Counted from the first letter of the stretch, positions 21,710-33,598 are shown. The stretch is 64,000 bases of DNA from Clusia tigrina (GCA_920105625.2 OV050030.1:316879789-316943788); one strand, 5' to 3'. The notes: generated from the sequence alone by a model not told the origin. Program-made: numbers and translations.

Positions 21710-22249
21710 ATGGATAACAAACAAACACTAAACAAAATAGCGGGAAATTGTACCGTATCACAACTGGTGAATCGGGTGGAGGAATACCTCCAAGATACCG
21801 ACCACCAGGTGAAAACGACAAGGAAAACGGACGGTAACAAGGACCCGTACCGACGGGGTCAACAGGGTAACAGAATAGGGAAAGATGCTAATGCCAGAGG
21901 CAGAGTAGGACGTACAACTACACAAACGGCATCTACAAGTACTGCTCTGCCGGGTGGGTTAACCGGGAAGAGCCGCGAAACCGGAGGCCCAGTCTCTGAT
22001 CTACCGTCGAAAATGTTACGATTCCGTGACATACTCGTACGTAAGACGACGGGTTTGAGTGGCGCCGGCGCAAAGTGGTACATAAGGTACCTAAAGGAGG
22101 GTTTGACACATGAAGCAGCTAAAAAGAAAGCAATGAATAGTGTCAAAGCTACACTTCCTAGTGAAGCTCGGAAACGAAATGCCACAGAGGTCTCTCCTCT
22201 GACGAATAATGTGGCGAAGAGAAGAAGGAGGACAAACGCACTCCTGTAA
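21710..22249 (+). pseudogene. LOA-group LINE ORF1 (gag-like), N-terminal part
   Basis: An ATG at 21710 opens a 179-codon frame. The first half is basic and Thr/Gly-rich. The second half has LSGAGAKWYIRYLKEGLTHE AAKKKA, the LSGA(G/A)xKxYxxYLxxGLSxEEAxxxA motif common in ORF1 of LOA-group LINEs, and ends KRNATEVSPLTNNVAKRRRR. The frame ends four bases before the next ORF1 segment, where a frameshift separates the two. The long frame on the opposite strand is a shadow. Confidence 0.75.
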
Positions 22250-22252
22250 ATA

Positions 22253-22561
22253 TTGCAGCCAGGGGGTCCGTTGCCAGCTATGCGAATGCTGCCAGGACCA
22301 TCAATGGCTGTCCTACCCAAAGCGTTTCCCGAGCAGGTCCTTACTCGAGTAGAACTCGGAGAAATTGAAGAAGATCTCATAGACGCCTTGGCAAAAGGGT
22401 GGAAAACTATAATAACCTTTGAAGATATATACTTCCGCCCAGGGCACATACTGGTGGACTGCCTCGGCAAGGAAACTGCGGAGTGGCTGCAGGAAGTAGT
22501 CTCCAAACTACCTGGCTGTAAGGGAGTAGATCTGGGCAAGTCCATAAGGAACTTGAAATAG
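22253..22561 (+). pseudogene. LOA-group LINE ORF1, DUF4780-like domain
   Basis: The 102-codon frame has AVLPKAFPEQVLTRVELGEI and FRPGHILVDCLGKETAEWLQ, the pattern of the DUF4780 domain (I.V.....FP...L...Q...IE..L...F..G.....V.C.D..T..WL). In intact relatives this lies at the ORF1 C-terminus, preceded by the LSGA segment as here. It ends at 22561, where the reading switches to ORF2 RT sequence. Confidence 0.65.
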
Positions 22562-24003
22562 CGGTTGAGGAGCTAAATAAAGCCATAATAAAATCATATG
22601 AAGCTAGTTGCCCTACGAACAAAGTTAAATCTACCAAGGACTCGTCCTGGTGGAGTGATAAGCTTTCAAATCTTATGGTAAATGTACGTAGACTATTCAA
22701 CCGGGCTAAAAGCATAGGTAAATGGGAGGAATATACGGTGGCTCTCACTAACTACAACAAGGAAATTAGAAGTGCCAAACGTATAAGCTTCAGGAAATAC
22801 TGTGAAGGTATCATTGAAACTCCGGAAGTTAGCCGGCTACACAAAGCTCTAGCAAAGGGACACACTATCTCATCACTCACTTTTAGGAGAGATGGTGGTA
22901 GTTATACTGTAAATGAGGAAGAAAAAGAAATGCTTCTTCAGAAAAGTCACATCCCAGGGTCCTTTGTACGCAATGAAGAAGGGGGTAGTGCTGCCAGTGA
23001 ACAGACTCAGAAATAAGGACTGGGCTATAGCAAAATCTATATGCACTGGTGATCTGCTAAAATGGGCCATCCACACATTAAAACCATTTAAGTCACCAGG
23101 GGTGGATGGTATCTTTCCAGCCCTGCTACAAAAGGGGTTCGATCTCATCTTCCAACCACTAGTAAACATTAGAGGATTAGTGTGGCACTGGGCTACATAC
23201 CAGCACCATGGAGGAGGGCTAAGCTAGTTTTCATCCCGAAGGCTGGAAAGAAGGATCCACTTCATCCCAAATCCTTCAGGCCAATATGCCTAACCTCATT
23301 CATCTTGAAAACAGCTGAAAAGGTCTGTGACAACTTCTTCAGAACACAGATTCTGGCGTATGTACCCCTCCATCCGAAACCAACATGCATATAGGGCAGG
23401 CATATCTAACGAAACTGCTCTGTATTAGCTGACGGCAACACTCCCGCAAGCCCTCGTGGACTATGAGGTGTCGTTAGGGGCCTTTTTGGACATTGAAGGA
23501 GCCTTTGACAACACCTCACACAAGGCAGTGAGTGGGGCTCTTGTTTGTAAGGGGGTAAACTCTACCCTATCCAATTGAGTAGAACAAATGATAAAAACCA
23601 GAACAGCCGAAGTATCCCACACCTCAACAACCACAGTGGTCAATACTGTTGGAGGATGTCCGCAGGGTGGAGTACAATCTCCCCTGCTGTGGTGCCTTGT
23701 GCCTATTAAACTAAATGGAGTGGAGATCAATGTGCAATCTGAAATAAAATTTCTAGGTGTAATGCTAGATAGAAAACTATTATGGAGATCTCACATCAAT
23801 GAGACAAGTAGTACAGCGAAAAGATCTCTCATGATATGTAGATCAATCCCGGGGGAAAATTGGGGATGCAATCCCAAAATCCTGCGATGGATGTACATCA
23901 TGGTAGTACGCTCAATTATCACTTACGGAACGGTTCTGAGGGCCAAGAAAGCAAGACAACTAAACTTTGCGCTGCACAATAGAATGAAAGGTCGCGGTGC
24001 TTA
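22540..24003 (+). pseudogene. LOA-group LINE ORF2 RT, endonuclease and YADD box deleted
   Basis: RT begins with ELNKAIIKSYEASCPTN and SSWWSDKLSNLMVNVRRLFN, RAKRISFRKYCEGI; next SICTGDLLKWAIHTLKPFKS PGVDGIFPALL (23020-23140), PWRRAKLVFIPKAGKKDPLH, SFRPICLTSFILKTAEKV (23210-23330), then ALVDYEVSLGAFLDIEGAFD NT (23445-23515) and GGCPQGGVQSPLLWCLVP (23650). From there the sequence jumps to IKLNGVEINVQSEIKFLGVM LDRKLLWRSH, so the segment with the catalytic YADD is deleted. Several frameshifts separate the pieces. The frame ends at 24003 with the C-terminal RNase H region also lost. Confidence 0.8.
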
Positions 24004-24077
24004 AATCCCCTACACATAATAATAATAATAATTCTGATTGATATGTAAGCATTTGGAAATACTTCTTCCTAATTATT

Positions 24078-25046
24078 TTCTAAAATGTACTGGATCATTG
24101 ACAGAGTTTAGTAAATTGGATTTTGAAAGCTTTATACCTAAATCCTGCTGTCATTTCAACAGATTGTATGGATTCATCAATAAATTCATAACATAACATT
24201 CCTTTGCTATTCTTTTTTCTTTAAATTGTGACTCAATTTCGTAACAATCGAGCTTCTGTAACGTTTTTTTCAAATCCTGTATTACAGAATTCTTTAATAC
24301 AGCTACAAAATGAATTCAATGTGTCAATAGAGAGGTTCAGTTGAACCGATTGCCATAGTTTACTTATATTGTTCACATGTAGTAAATACTCGTATCACAC
24401 GTATATTCGAACAATAAACTCAAAAGTTTCGTTTAATAGACTGCTTCACTTAGAGTTTTGGAATCATCAGTTTTATTTTTCAAGTCATTAACGCATTCGA
24501 TAACATCACCAAATTTTCAAAATATCGCTTTTACTGCTCCGATTCTACTCTCCCTTCTTGTTTTAGACAGATATTTTAAACTATTAATTTAGTTTTTGCA
24601 AGATCCCAACGCTTCCTTGACTTTGAAAAGTGCACATAGATTTTATTGATAAAGCCGAAAAATGTTTTGGCTATTGTAGAAGAGCCAGCTGCATCTATCA
24701 AAAGTAAATTCCAACTGTGGCATCCGTATAGCGAAAAAAATTCTTTTGGATTAATATTGAGTATTCTAGTTCTGACACCTTTATTAATGCCGAAGTCTTC
24801 GACCCGAAGAGTAAGATTTTTTTAAAAATAAGGATTTTTTAGACAAACCACGAGGCAAGATTTGAACCTGAGACCGTCGGAGTGTGAGTCTAGCATGCTT
24901 GCCGCCCTATGTGTTGATTAAGTTGTTTTTTATTAATACGTTGCAGGTACTCTCGTAGTGTCAGATCTCATATTTGGATAATAATTTAAAAAGGTCTATA
25001 AATTTGCCACTGTTTTGCGAGGTCCCCTCAAGTAGCGCCGCCACTG
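24078..25046 (-). pseudogene. hAT-like transposase remnant (unit 1 left arm)
   Basis: Minus-strand copy of the remnant described at 33599-34567. Confidence 0.6.
24850..24910 (-). repeat. tRNA-like (SINE-type) segment, unit 1 left arm
   Basis: Minus-strand copy of the segment described at 33735-33795. Confidence 0.4.
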
Positions 25047-26529
25047 TACATAGTGATCCGTTCGAAATTGTTAGGCCTTTAATAGTTCCGCACCTAGTAA
25101 AAATATCAGGTCGATGATCCAGAAGGTCCGACAGAGAGGTGATTATAGGGTTGAGGCAGACCTAGAATATAAAAAAACGGAGTAATTGTGTTATTACATA
25201 GGTATCTGTATGGAATACCACCTTCCCGAAAACATACATTCTCAAGATGTTTGCTGCACTTTTTATATACGAGTACTCGTATATAGAAAACCTCATTATT
25301 TTTTTTAATATTCCATATCACACGGACACTTTGGTCATCCATTTGAGTATCAGTATTGCCATACGTTTTAAATCAAGTATTCGTTGAAGTTACAGCTGGT
25401 CTTCTAAACGTTCATAATTGGTGATATATGAATAGTCTTGCGGACTTATGTAAAGATGTATGAATGGAGTATGGATGACAAGCATTTACCGAATTGTTAA
25501 TTCGATATATATTTTGTGACAAGAAAAACATTGGTAGAATATATAGCAGTGTGTTGCTATTCATACACCCAATCGCTGGATGTTTGATCAGATTTCATTG
25601 TGGTTCCACTTCGCAATGGAATGTTCATTGAGCTTCCGTGTCAATTTTTTTAATATTTTACTTTTTATCTTTACGTAGTCATTTTCTACAATTATTTTTT
25701 TCGCATCCTTTCCAGTAGCGTAGACGAAGGGGCTTTGTATTTCGTTTTCAATGCTGTTGGTAATAAACTACTTCTCCACCTGTAAGAAATTCATCGGCCA
25801 TCTTTTGTGTTTGCGAATGAATGAAAACTTGGTACGGCTGACAATAATAATTTTTTATGGAATTCTGCGGAATCGCATTTGTTCAGCTCAAGCAATTCTG
25901 CCATAAATTGCTGCTATGAACTATGATTTTTTTTAACTTTTTGTCAATCCGTTTACATTCATTCACAGTAGGCTCAAATTAATAAAAATTGATACCATAC
26001 GGCCAAGTAACAATAAAGGAATACTAAAATAATAATTTGCCAGATTATTATACTTAAGAAGCTCTAAAAGGATATTTATAGTTTCTGAACTAGATATATT
26101 CAGTACCAGAAATAAGAAATTTCATAAAAATTAATAAACCATAATAATTGTCGCAGCCCATACGTTTTTTAACCAACACTAATTTCTTCTTTGCCTGATA
26201 CGAATGTATCAGTTTAAAGATAAAATGGTTTCTTAAATAAACCGTGATAGTGCGGTCACTTCAATTTATGATCTATAGTTTTCTATTCTTTTTGCTACAA
26301 CTCATTAAAGAGAACTGTATTCTCACCAAAGAGAACTGTATTCTCTTTGGTTGTAGGTAGGCGTTAAAAAAGTAAATATATCTATAAAAATTAATTATTG
26401 CTAAAAATAATATAAAAAACCATGTTTAGATGTGCAGTCGGCATTATAGTATGGAGTCTAATATACGAGAAACTTATATATATATACAAAAACCCTTTCC
26501 CATGTAAATGAAACTTTTAAATCAAATAC

Positions 26530-26744
26530 CTGTGGAATTTGAGAGCTCTTTTCGCAACCAGTTTCGCCAATCAAAATTACTATTTGATAATTTTCAACAC
26601 AGTATAGAATTTGGTCCCGATATTTACGAATGGGGAGATGATTCCTCTGCTCACACACTTTTGAGGAATGATAAGCATTAAAAATGAAAGAAGTCCCTTG
26701 GTCGCCAGTATTTGTACCTTCTTCTGATTCTAAATCATATAAAT
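26530..26744 (-). pseudogene. DHX35: DHX35-like helicase exon (unit 1 left arm)
   Basis: Inverted copy of the exon described at 31901-32115, with identical splice sites and the same Walker A change. Confidence 0.65.
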
Positions 26745-26793
26745 CTATAAAATAAGATGAAAAATACAAAGTTATTAAAGCTTATATTAATGA

Positions 26794-27234
26794 CGCTAGA
26801 AATTGTATTAAATGCACAACATAATATTAATTTTACTAGTGGCATCAAGAGTTTTCGGTTCGTTTGGAATAGAACAGTGTTTGTCCACTTTCAGATTGCA
26901 TGGTGCGTTTTTCCTGCTGCTGCAAGTGCAATGTCAGCAAGTTCAATATCGCTTCTGATAATGCGATAACAGGACCGCACATGCATTACGCTGCAATAGC
27001 CGAATTGCACGAGCGGTGAACTTTGCTGGGCCAGCACTTTCACACGCTAGCAGGTAAATGGTGAACATGGAAGTAGAAATGCTGCGGCAGCGTCTGGCAC
27101 ATCCGCCACACATAGCCTTGTTAGGTGAAGCTCGTTGGCTGGAGTTTAGGCCAGCGAGCTTCTTGAAGAAAAGAAAGGATTTAAATGGGTATTCTTGGGA
27201 AGTGATCGCAGTTCAACGGCACTCGAGTTGACAA
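26794..27234. other. Core segment without recognised gene
   Basis: Between the left arm and the I-clade LINE. 26890-27200 is less AT-rich and contains a hairpin-like pair CTCGTTGGCTGGA / GGCCAGCGAG near 27130-27160. No protein was recognised. Repeated at 37456-37896 and 48132-48572. Confidence 0.4.
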
Positions 27235-27475
27235 TAAAATGTTGTAAAATTATTTAATTTCTTGAAATACTGTGAAACTTCTTATAAAATAACTACTTTC
27301 ATTAACTATTGAATTAATCTGACATAAATATTGTGCAACTATTTAAATTGCTGAAATACTGTGAAATCTATTATAAAGTAACTACTTGCATTAATCTAAC
27401 CATTTAAATTAATCTAACTATTGTGAAGCTTTCTAATTTGTTGAAATACTGTGAAACATATTATAAATATATTTT
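27235..27475. repeat. Minisatellite, about 90-bp unit (unit 1 core)
   Basis: Two and a half copies of a unit containing ATTTAATTTCTTGAAATACTGTGAAA, TTATAAAATAACTACTT and CATTAATCTAAC. Copies in the other units are at 37897-38137 and 48573-48813. Confidence 0.75.
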
Positions 27476-27652
27476 GAAAAATTCGAATCCAACTCATATA
27501 TTATTTCGTTTTTCCTGTCGAACAGTTCGTTCGTAAAAAAAAATCAGAAAAAGTCAATTTTAATATTGTTTAAGGTTTTCTAATTTTGTAATTTATATAT
27601 TTTTTTTTATCGGAATATAATAAATTTAATCAAAGAATAAAATTGCAACACA

Positions 27653-28506
27653 ATGAATGGGGATTACCCCCACAATCATAATAGGTTTATAGATCTAAGT
27701 TCGGATGAAAACCTTAGTAAAACAAGACTCAAACGTCTTAGAGCCGGGGACCGCTTCCTGAAACACGCCAAAACAATGATAATTATCCCAGATACTTTGC
27801 AATAAGGATTCATCAGAACAGACATATCGACCAATATCATCCAACAATGTATTCCATATTGAAATAGGATAAACCATATCTCACGTGAGTACACCGAAGT
27901 GACACAACTTGGAACTTAGAAATAACAATCACGCTAATCTTAACACAATTCAAGGTAGAATTTACTCCAAAAAAATCATCGATATTCCTGATGAGGAATT
28001 GATTTCTTCATCGGCAGATCAAAAAGTTGCTAGAGTTAGGAAAATATTGAGAAAAGTTGAAGGTAAAATTTTTCCAACTGGTGCTGCCATTTTAACATTT
28101 GACCTGATCCGTCGCCCTGACTACCTTAAATTAAGTTGGGGAAAAGTGGAGGTACAGGAATACCTTGCAACCCCTATGAGATGTGCAAATTGTCAAAAAC
28201 TTGGTCATATCAAAAATAGGTGTCGACATATTGAACTATGCAAAATGTGAACTGCCAACACCACATGAATTGTGTGTTCGTAATTACTGTATAAATTGCG
28301 ATAATGAAACACACACATCGTCTGACTCCGCTTGTCCAAGCTTCCTCAAACACAAAGCTGTCAATAAGATGAAGATCGAACAGCGATGCACAGCAAGAGA
28401 AGCATGGAAAATATACAAACCTGGAGGCTATAGTATTGAACCATCGGTAAGAAAAAGACTTTCGCAAAAATCCTCTCTCAATCAAACAATAAAATCACAC
28501 AATTAA
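27653..28506 (+). pseudogene. I-clade LINE ORF1 (gag-like), unit 1
   Basis: An ATG at 27653 starts MNGDYPHNHNRFIDLSS, 50 codons ending in a stop at 27805. The frame resumes near 27909 (RIYSKKIIDIPDEELISSS, ADQKVARVRKILRK, FPTGAAILTFDLIRRPDYLK, VQEYLATPMRCANCQKLGHI KNRC) and, after a frameshift near 28240, NYCINCDNETHTSSDSACPS and HKAVNKMKIEQRCTAREAWK. This is the ORF1 of I-factor-like LINEs: an RRM-like central part, then CCHC knuckles. The CX2CX4HX4C knuckle CANCQKLGHIKNRC is intact; the second is split by the frameshift. Part of the N-terminal half is deleted. Confidence 0.8.
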
Positions 28507-28907
28507 ATGAACCCAGTAATGGGGCGTCTACTTCAATTAATAAATCAAATAAAAATACAAATATATCAAGTAAAGAACAACGAAAAGAAAATAACTATGT
28601 AAATATAACACTATCAAAATCAAGCTATAATAATACATCAAATAGTAAAGAAGCAATAAAACTCAATCAAACATCATCCACGAAAAATAATAACATAACA
28701 CCAACAACAACTACAAAACACATTCTTAATACCAAAATTACTAAAATAATCAAAAGGCCTAATGGAAATTGAATCACCACCGATAGAATTATTTACTGAT
28801 AATGATTTGGATTTCCAAATGCATATAAAAAGTTATAAATACCTACACAATTTTTCTTTTAAAATTTACTAAGAATTTAAATTAATATTTGTCTAGAGTT
28901 AACTATC

Positions 28908-31375
28908 TTGCAATGGAATATGCAATTTTTTATAAATAACAAATATGCACTTGCAAATTTAGTTTACAAACACCACCCGGAAATTATTGCATTACAAGAA
29001 AAACACATTATAAATAAAAACAAACAATTAATACATCTGCCTAATTATAAAATAACAATAAAAGGTAAAACAGATTTGCATATTACTAATATATATCAAG
29101 AAAGATATATTTATTTAACACCCAAACAAGTTGCGGACATTCAAATTTTCAACAATAGCCACCACCTTATCGTTGGTGATTTTAATTCTCAAAATACAAT
29201 TTGGGGATCTGCTTCAACTTCACGTAGTGGAGTAATTTGGGGAGATTTTGCTGATGACCGACATCTCATTGTTCTCAATGATGGATCACCTACATTACTT
29301 AGCACGGGGAACACTGTAACAGTAATAGATGTATCGTTAGCATCGGTGGATCTGGCTCCAACTCTCACCTGGACATGCCTTTCGCAAACTGACAATCAAG
29401 ATCATTTCCCATACATTATTTATAATCGTAAAACATCGACAAATAAATTATTTACACCAAAATTCAATGACACAAAAGCTGACTGGCAAACATTTTATGC
29501 AAACACAACAATTTATTCCAATGACTCTATAGGATCACCAAACATTAACAATGAGGCCGCAACAATGAAAAAAATTATAAGAAAGGCAGCAAATGAGTCA
29601 ATTCCAATCAGAAAAAAAATTAAGGATTAAGGATGGTTCAATTCTGATATTGCTAAATTAATTCGAGAAAAAAACAAAGCTTGCAAGCGATGCGGGAGAG
29701 TAAGAAGTCAACCAGCCTGCATAAACTACAGAAGAATATGTGCCAAAGTTAAGATGCAATCCAAAAAAGCCAAACGTTCAACTTGGACACATTTTTTAAA
29801 GACCTTGAACACAATGATGGATATTAGGATTCTGTGGAAGAAAGTGAAGAACATAAGGACTGCTAGAGTCTCAAATTTTCCGTCAATATTTCTTCAAAAT
29901 AATGTCATAACTCACCCGAAAGATATTGCTGATATATTTGCAAAATTTTGGAGCTCCATTAGTTTTAATGACTCCATTAATCGTGATTTGATTACTAAGA
30001 AACTAGCAATAGACATTGACTTATGGCCTGATATTACGCCTGAAATCACAAATGTAACCAAAGAGGTCTCTCTTTCTGAGCTTAACTCCGTTCTGAGCAG
30101 TAGTAAAGGTACCACTCTGTGTACAGACAAAATCACATATTCTATGATTAAAAATGCATCTACGGAGTTAAAAAATCGGCTATGCAAACTCTACTGCGAT
30201 ATTATTGTAACAGGTATTTTTCCGCATGACTCCAAAAAGCGGTTTTACGCCTATACCTAAACCTGGAAAAAATCCTAATCTGCTTGAAGGATACCGTCCC
30301 ATATCGTTGCTGCCAGTGCTATCCTATTAACATATTCAAAAGAAAAACTATTAAGAGAACAGCATGCATTTTTACCAAATTATGGTATACACACCTTATG
30401 TCATCAATTAGAATCCCAGCTTAAAGAAAATTTTAAGAAAAAAACACAATGTTATAATCTCTGAAGATCTAGAAAAAGCATTTGATCGTGTAATATCTAT
30501 TTTTCTGATCAAGGAGCTTCACGAATGGGGTGTACCAAAAAAAAAAATGCTTAAAGTTATTCTATAATTTCTTACTGATAGACGCATTACTATAAGGATT
30601 GATGGACATCTGTCACAAAAATATCCGCTTGAAAATGGCATCCCACAAGGGTCACCCCTGTCTGTAATTCTTTACAACGTTTACGCAAATTCACTGGTTA
30701 AAGCGCTAAGAAATTGTAAGAGGATCGATTTTTTTGTTATATTTATATGCTGATAATATATTTGCAATAGTTTCTGGTACAAACACTGAAGTAACGGACA
30801 ACCTTCGGAGATTTGATTAAAAAAAAATAAACCAATGGGCAATAAGCAGAGGAGCAAGGATTCCTATCAACAACTGTGAAATTCTACACGTTTGTCGTAA
30901 TCATAACTGCTACACTAGAACGATTAATGTGAGAGATGAGCAAATTCCAATCAAAAGCCAAATGAGAATTCTTGGAATGATTCTTACAAAATCACTATGG
31001 AATGAGCATACAAAATATCTGGTTAACAAATTAAGTAAGATCAATAATCTTTTAAAAGTGATTTGTTATAGAAAAAAAGGTCCAAATATTGATACGGCGA
31101 TTGGAATTTGTAGAGCTCTAACATCTGGTATAATGCATTGCATAACAGTCTATGGTTGCACTACGGCAACCAATATAAACAAATTCGACACAATTCTTAG
31201 AAAATATTTCAGAACAGCTACTGGAATTCTAACATCAACGCCTATAGACGACCTAGAAGTTGAGGCACGTCTTCATAATTTTAAGTGCAGCTTGAAAATA
31301 GGGCGGTCAGACTTGGAGCTAAAGCGCTTACCATCAAATCACATGGACTACATAATCCTTTTTGGAAGAAACTAA
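28908..31375 (+). pseudogene. I-clade LINE ORF2 (endonuclease-RT), broken, unit 1
   Basis: The endonuclease begins LQWNMQFFINNKYALANLVY, then EIIALQEKHI; part of its middle is missing (KTDLHITNIYQERY), then HHLIVGDFNSQNTIWGS and DHFPYIIYN. A stop at 29628 is followed by the RT linker. RT shows SLSELNSVLSSSKGTTLCTD KI, a frameshift, EGYRPISLLPVLS, DLEKAFDRVISIFLIKELHE WGVP, ENGIPQGSPLSVILYNVYAN, and LYADNIFAIVSG at about 30747, where the catalytic YADD reads YADN. The thumb (30929-31375) has QMRILGMILTKSLWNEHTKY. The RNase H domain expected in the I clade is absent. Multiple stops and the D-to-N change make it inactive. Confidence 0.85.
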
Positions 31376-31489
31376 AACATAGTGAAAAATATTCCTCCAC
31401 TGCCTCCATTGCCTCCATTGATAAACTTACAGCCTATATTGATAAACTTACAGCCTCCATTGATAAACTCCTCTATTTTCAATAGCTTT

Positions 31490-31789
31490 TAAAAGTTCTC
31501 TACCTTTAGTAGTTATTAGCCTTCATCCCCAGTGTGCATTGAAGTCTCCTCCTATAATAAAACGGGTTTTGCATTTGTTCATAAGATCTACATACTGACT
31601 ACATTTGATAATGTGTCTTGGAACACAGCCATCAGTAAAAGTTTTTGTCCGGTATCAATGGTAACAGTAGTTGGGCTGCAATTCCCCTCTGCAAGTTTTT
31701 TTCTTCTCAAAATGTTGTTTTTATTAAAATAGCACTACCCCCTCGTGCACAATTGCTTGGATGTATAGTGTGGAATGAATGGTAATTAT

Positions 31790-31790
<1 letters not shown>
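31490..31790 (-). pseudogene. Jockey LINE endonuclease scrap (unit 1 core)
   Basis: Minus-strand translation gives HPSNCARGGSAILI and, in other frames, IAAQ-TTVTIDTGQK, QYVDLMNKCKTRFIIGGDFN AHWG. ARGG.AI.I and GGD(F/Y)NA are endonuclease motifs of Jockey ORF2. About 300 bp only, with frameshifts. It belongs to a different family from the Jockey element at 53.5-57.5 kb, whose equivalent reads TARGGTAVIIRN. Confidence 0.7.

Positions 31791-31795
<5 letters not shown>

Positions 31796-31848
<53 letters not shown>
31796..31848. repeat. (TA)n tract at the core/right-arm joint, unit 1
   Basis: Uninterrupted alternating TA of about 53 bp, directly before the inverted arm. Confidence 0.95.
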
Positions 31849-31852
<4 letters not shown>

Positions 31853-31900
31853 CATTAATATAAGCTTTAATAACTTTGTATTTTTCATCTTATTTTATAG

Positions 31901-32115
31901 ATTTATATGATTTAGAATCAGAAGAAGGTACAAATACTGGCGACCAAGGGACTTCTTTCATTTTTAATGCTTATCATTCCTCAAAAGTGTGTGAGCAGAG
32001 GAATCATCTCCCCATTCGTAAATATCGGGACCAAATTCTATACTGTGTTGAAAATTATCAAATAGTAATTTTGATTGGCGAAACTGGTTGCGAAAAGAGC
32101 TCTCAAATTCCACAG
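31901..32115 (+). pseudogene. DHX35: DEAH-box RNA helicase exon, DHX35-like (unit 1 right arm)
   Basis: A 215-bp exon lies between the acceptor TCTTATTTTATAG (ending 31900) and the donor CAG/GTATTT (32113-32121). It codes for FNAYHSSKVCEQRNHLPIRK YRDQILYCVENYQI, VILIGETGCEKSSQIPQ. The order YNxY...EQR..LPI.K.R..IL..VENYQ..V..GETGCGKS.QIPQ fits the N-terminal RecA domain of DHX35-type DEAH helicases, known from human DHX35. The Walker A motif GETGCGKS reads GETGCEKS, a glycine-to-glutamate change in the ATP-binding loop, in all five copies of the window. No other helicase exon was found in the arm, so this is a captured single-exon genomic fragment. Another DEAH helicase is possible but fits less well. 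Confidence 0.75.
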
Positions 32116-33598
32116 GTATTTGATTTAAAAGTTTCATTTACATGGGAAAGGGTTTTTGTATATATATATAAGTTTCTCGTATATTAGACTCCATACTATA
32201 ATGCCGACTGCACATCTAAACATGGTTTTTTATATTATTTTTAGCAATAATTAATTTTTATAGATATATTTACTTTTTTAACGCCTACCTACAACCAAAG
32301 AGAATACAGTTCTCTTTGGTGAGAATACAGTTCTCTTTAATGAGTTGTAGCAAAAAGAATAGAAAACTATAGATCATAAATTGAAGTGACCGCACTATCA
32401 CGGTTTATTTAAGAAACCATTTTATCTTTAAACTGATACATTCGTATCAGGCAAAGAAGAAATTAGTGTTGGTTAAAAAACGTATGGGCTGCGACAATTA
32501 TTATGGTTTATTAATTTTTATGAAATTTCTTATTTCTGGTACTGAATATATCTAGTTCAGAAACTATAAATATCCTTTTAGAGCTTCTTAAGTATAATAA
32601 TCTGGCAAATTATTATTTTAGTATTCCTTTATTGTTACTTGGCCGTATGGTATCAATTTTTATTAATTTGAGCCTACTGTGAATGAATGTAAACGGATTG
32701 ACAAAAAGTTAAAAAAAATCATAGTTCATAGCAGCAATTTATGGCAGAATTGCTTGAGCTGAACAAATGCGATTCCGCAGAATTCCATAAAAAATTATTA
32801 TTGTCAGCCGTACCAAGTTTTCATTCATTCGCAAACACAAAAGATGGCCGATGAATTTCTTACAGGTGGAGAAGTAGTTTATTACCAACAGCATTGAAAA
32901 CGAAATACAAAGCCCCTTCGTCTACGCTACTGGAAAGGATGCGAAAAAAATAATTGTAGAAAATGACTACGTAAAGATAAAAAGTAAAATATTAAAAAAA
33001 TTGACACGGAAGCTCAATGAACATTCCATTGCGAAGTGGAACCACAATGAAATCTGATCAAACATCCAGCGATTGGGTGTATGAATAGCAACACACTGCT
33101 ATATATTCTACCAATGTTTTTCTTGTCACAAAATATATATCGAATTAACAATTCGGTAAATGCTTGTCATCCATACTCCATTCATACATCTTTACATAAG
33201 TCCGCAAGACTATTCATATATCACCAATTATGAACGTTTAGAAGACCAGCTGTAACTTCAACGAATACTTGATTTAAAACGTATGGCAATACTGATACTC
33301 AAATGGATGACCAAAGTGTCCGTGTGATATGGAATATTAAAAAAAATAATGAGGTTTTCTATATACGAGTACTCGTATATAAAAAGTGCAGCAAACATCT
33401 TGAGAATGTATGTTTTCGGGAAGGTGGTATTCCATACAGATACCTATGTAATAACACAATTACTCCGTTTTTTTATATTCTAGGTCTGCCTCAACCCTAT
33501 AATCACCTCTCTGTCGGACCTTCTGGATCATCGACCTGATATTTTTACTAGGTGCGGAACTATTAAAGGCCTAACAATTTCGAACGGATCACTATGTA
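32116..33598. other. Arm sequence without recognised gene
   Basis: Begins as intron of the helicase fragment. It contains two copies of AGAATACAGTTCTCTTT(G/A)(G/A)TGAG at 32302-32345. A 78-codon frame at 33303-33539 (also in the four other arm copies) has no known domain. A possible decayed coding stretch (FMAELLELNKCDSAEFHKKL) lies near 32740 and could not be assigned. The same sequence fills all arms. Confidence 0.5.

Larger units (their letters stand above)
21690..24035 (+). mobile_element. LOA-group LINE, internally deleted, ending in (ATA)n
   Basis: A plus-strand LINE with ORF1 (21710-22561), RT pieces (22560-24003) and a 3' tail CACATAATAATAATAATAAT (24014-24033), the TAA-type tail seen in I/LOA-group elements. 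The endonuclease is missing between ORF1 and RT. The last 130 bp (23901-24033) are duplicated in inverted orientation at the ends of the downstream repeat arms. Confidence 0.8.

Noticed and set aside
21859..22545. Minus-strand open frame of 228 codons
   Set aside because: Opposite the LOA ORF1, which has recognisable motifs; antisense shadow.
31876..32187. Complete helicase gene
   Set aside because: Only one exon is present, bounded by splice sites, with an altered Walker A and no downstream DEAH motif in the arm.
33303..33539. 78-codon frame repeated in all five arms
   Set aside because: Conserved only because the arms are near-identical copies; no domain and no start context, so copy number is not evidence of coding.
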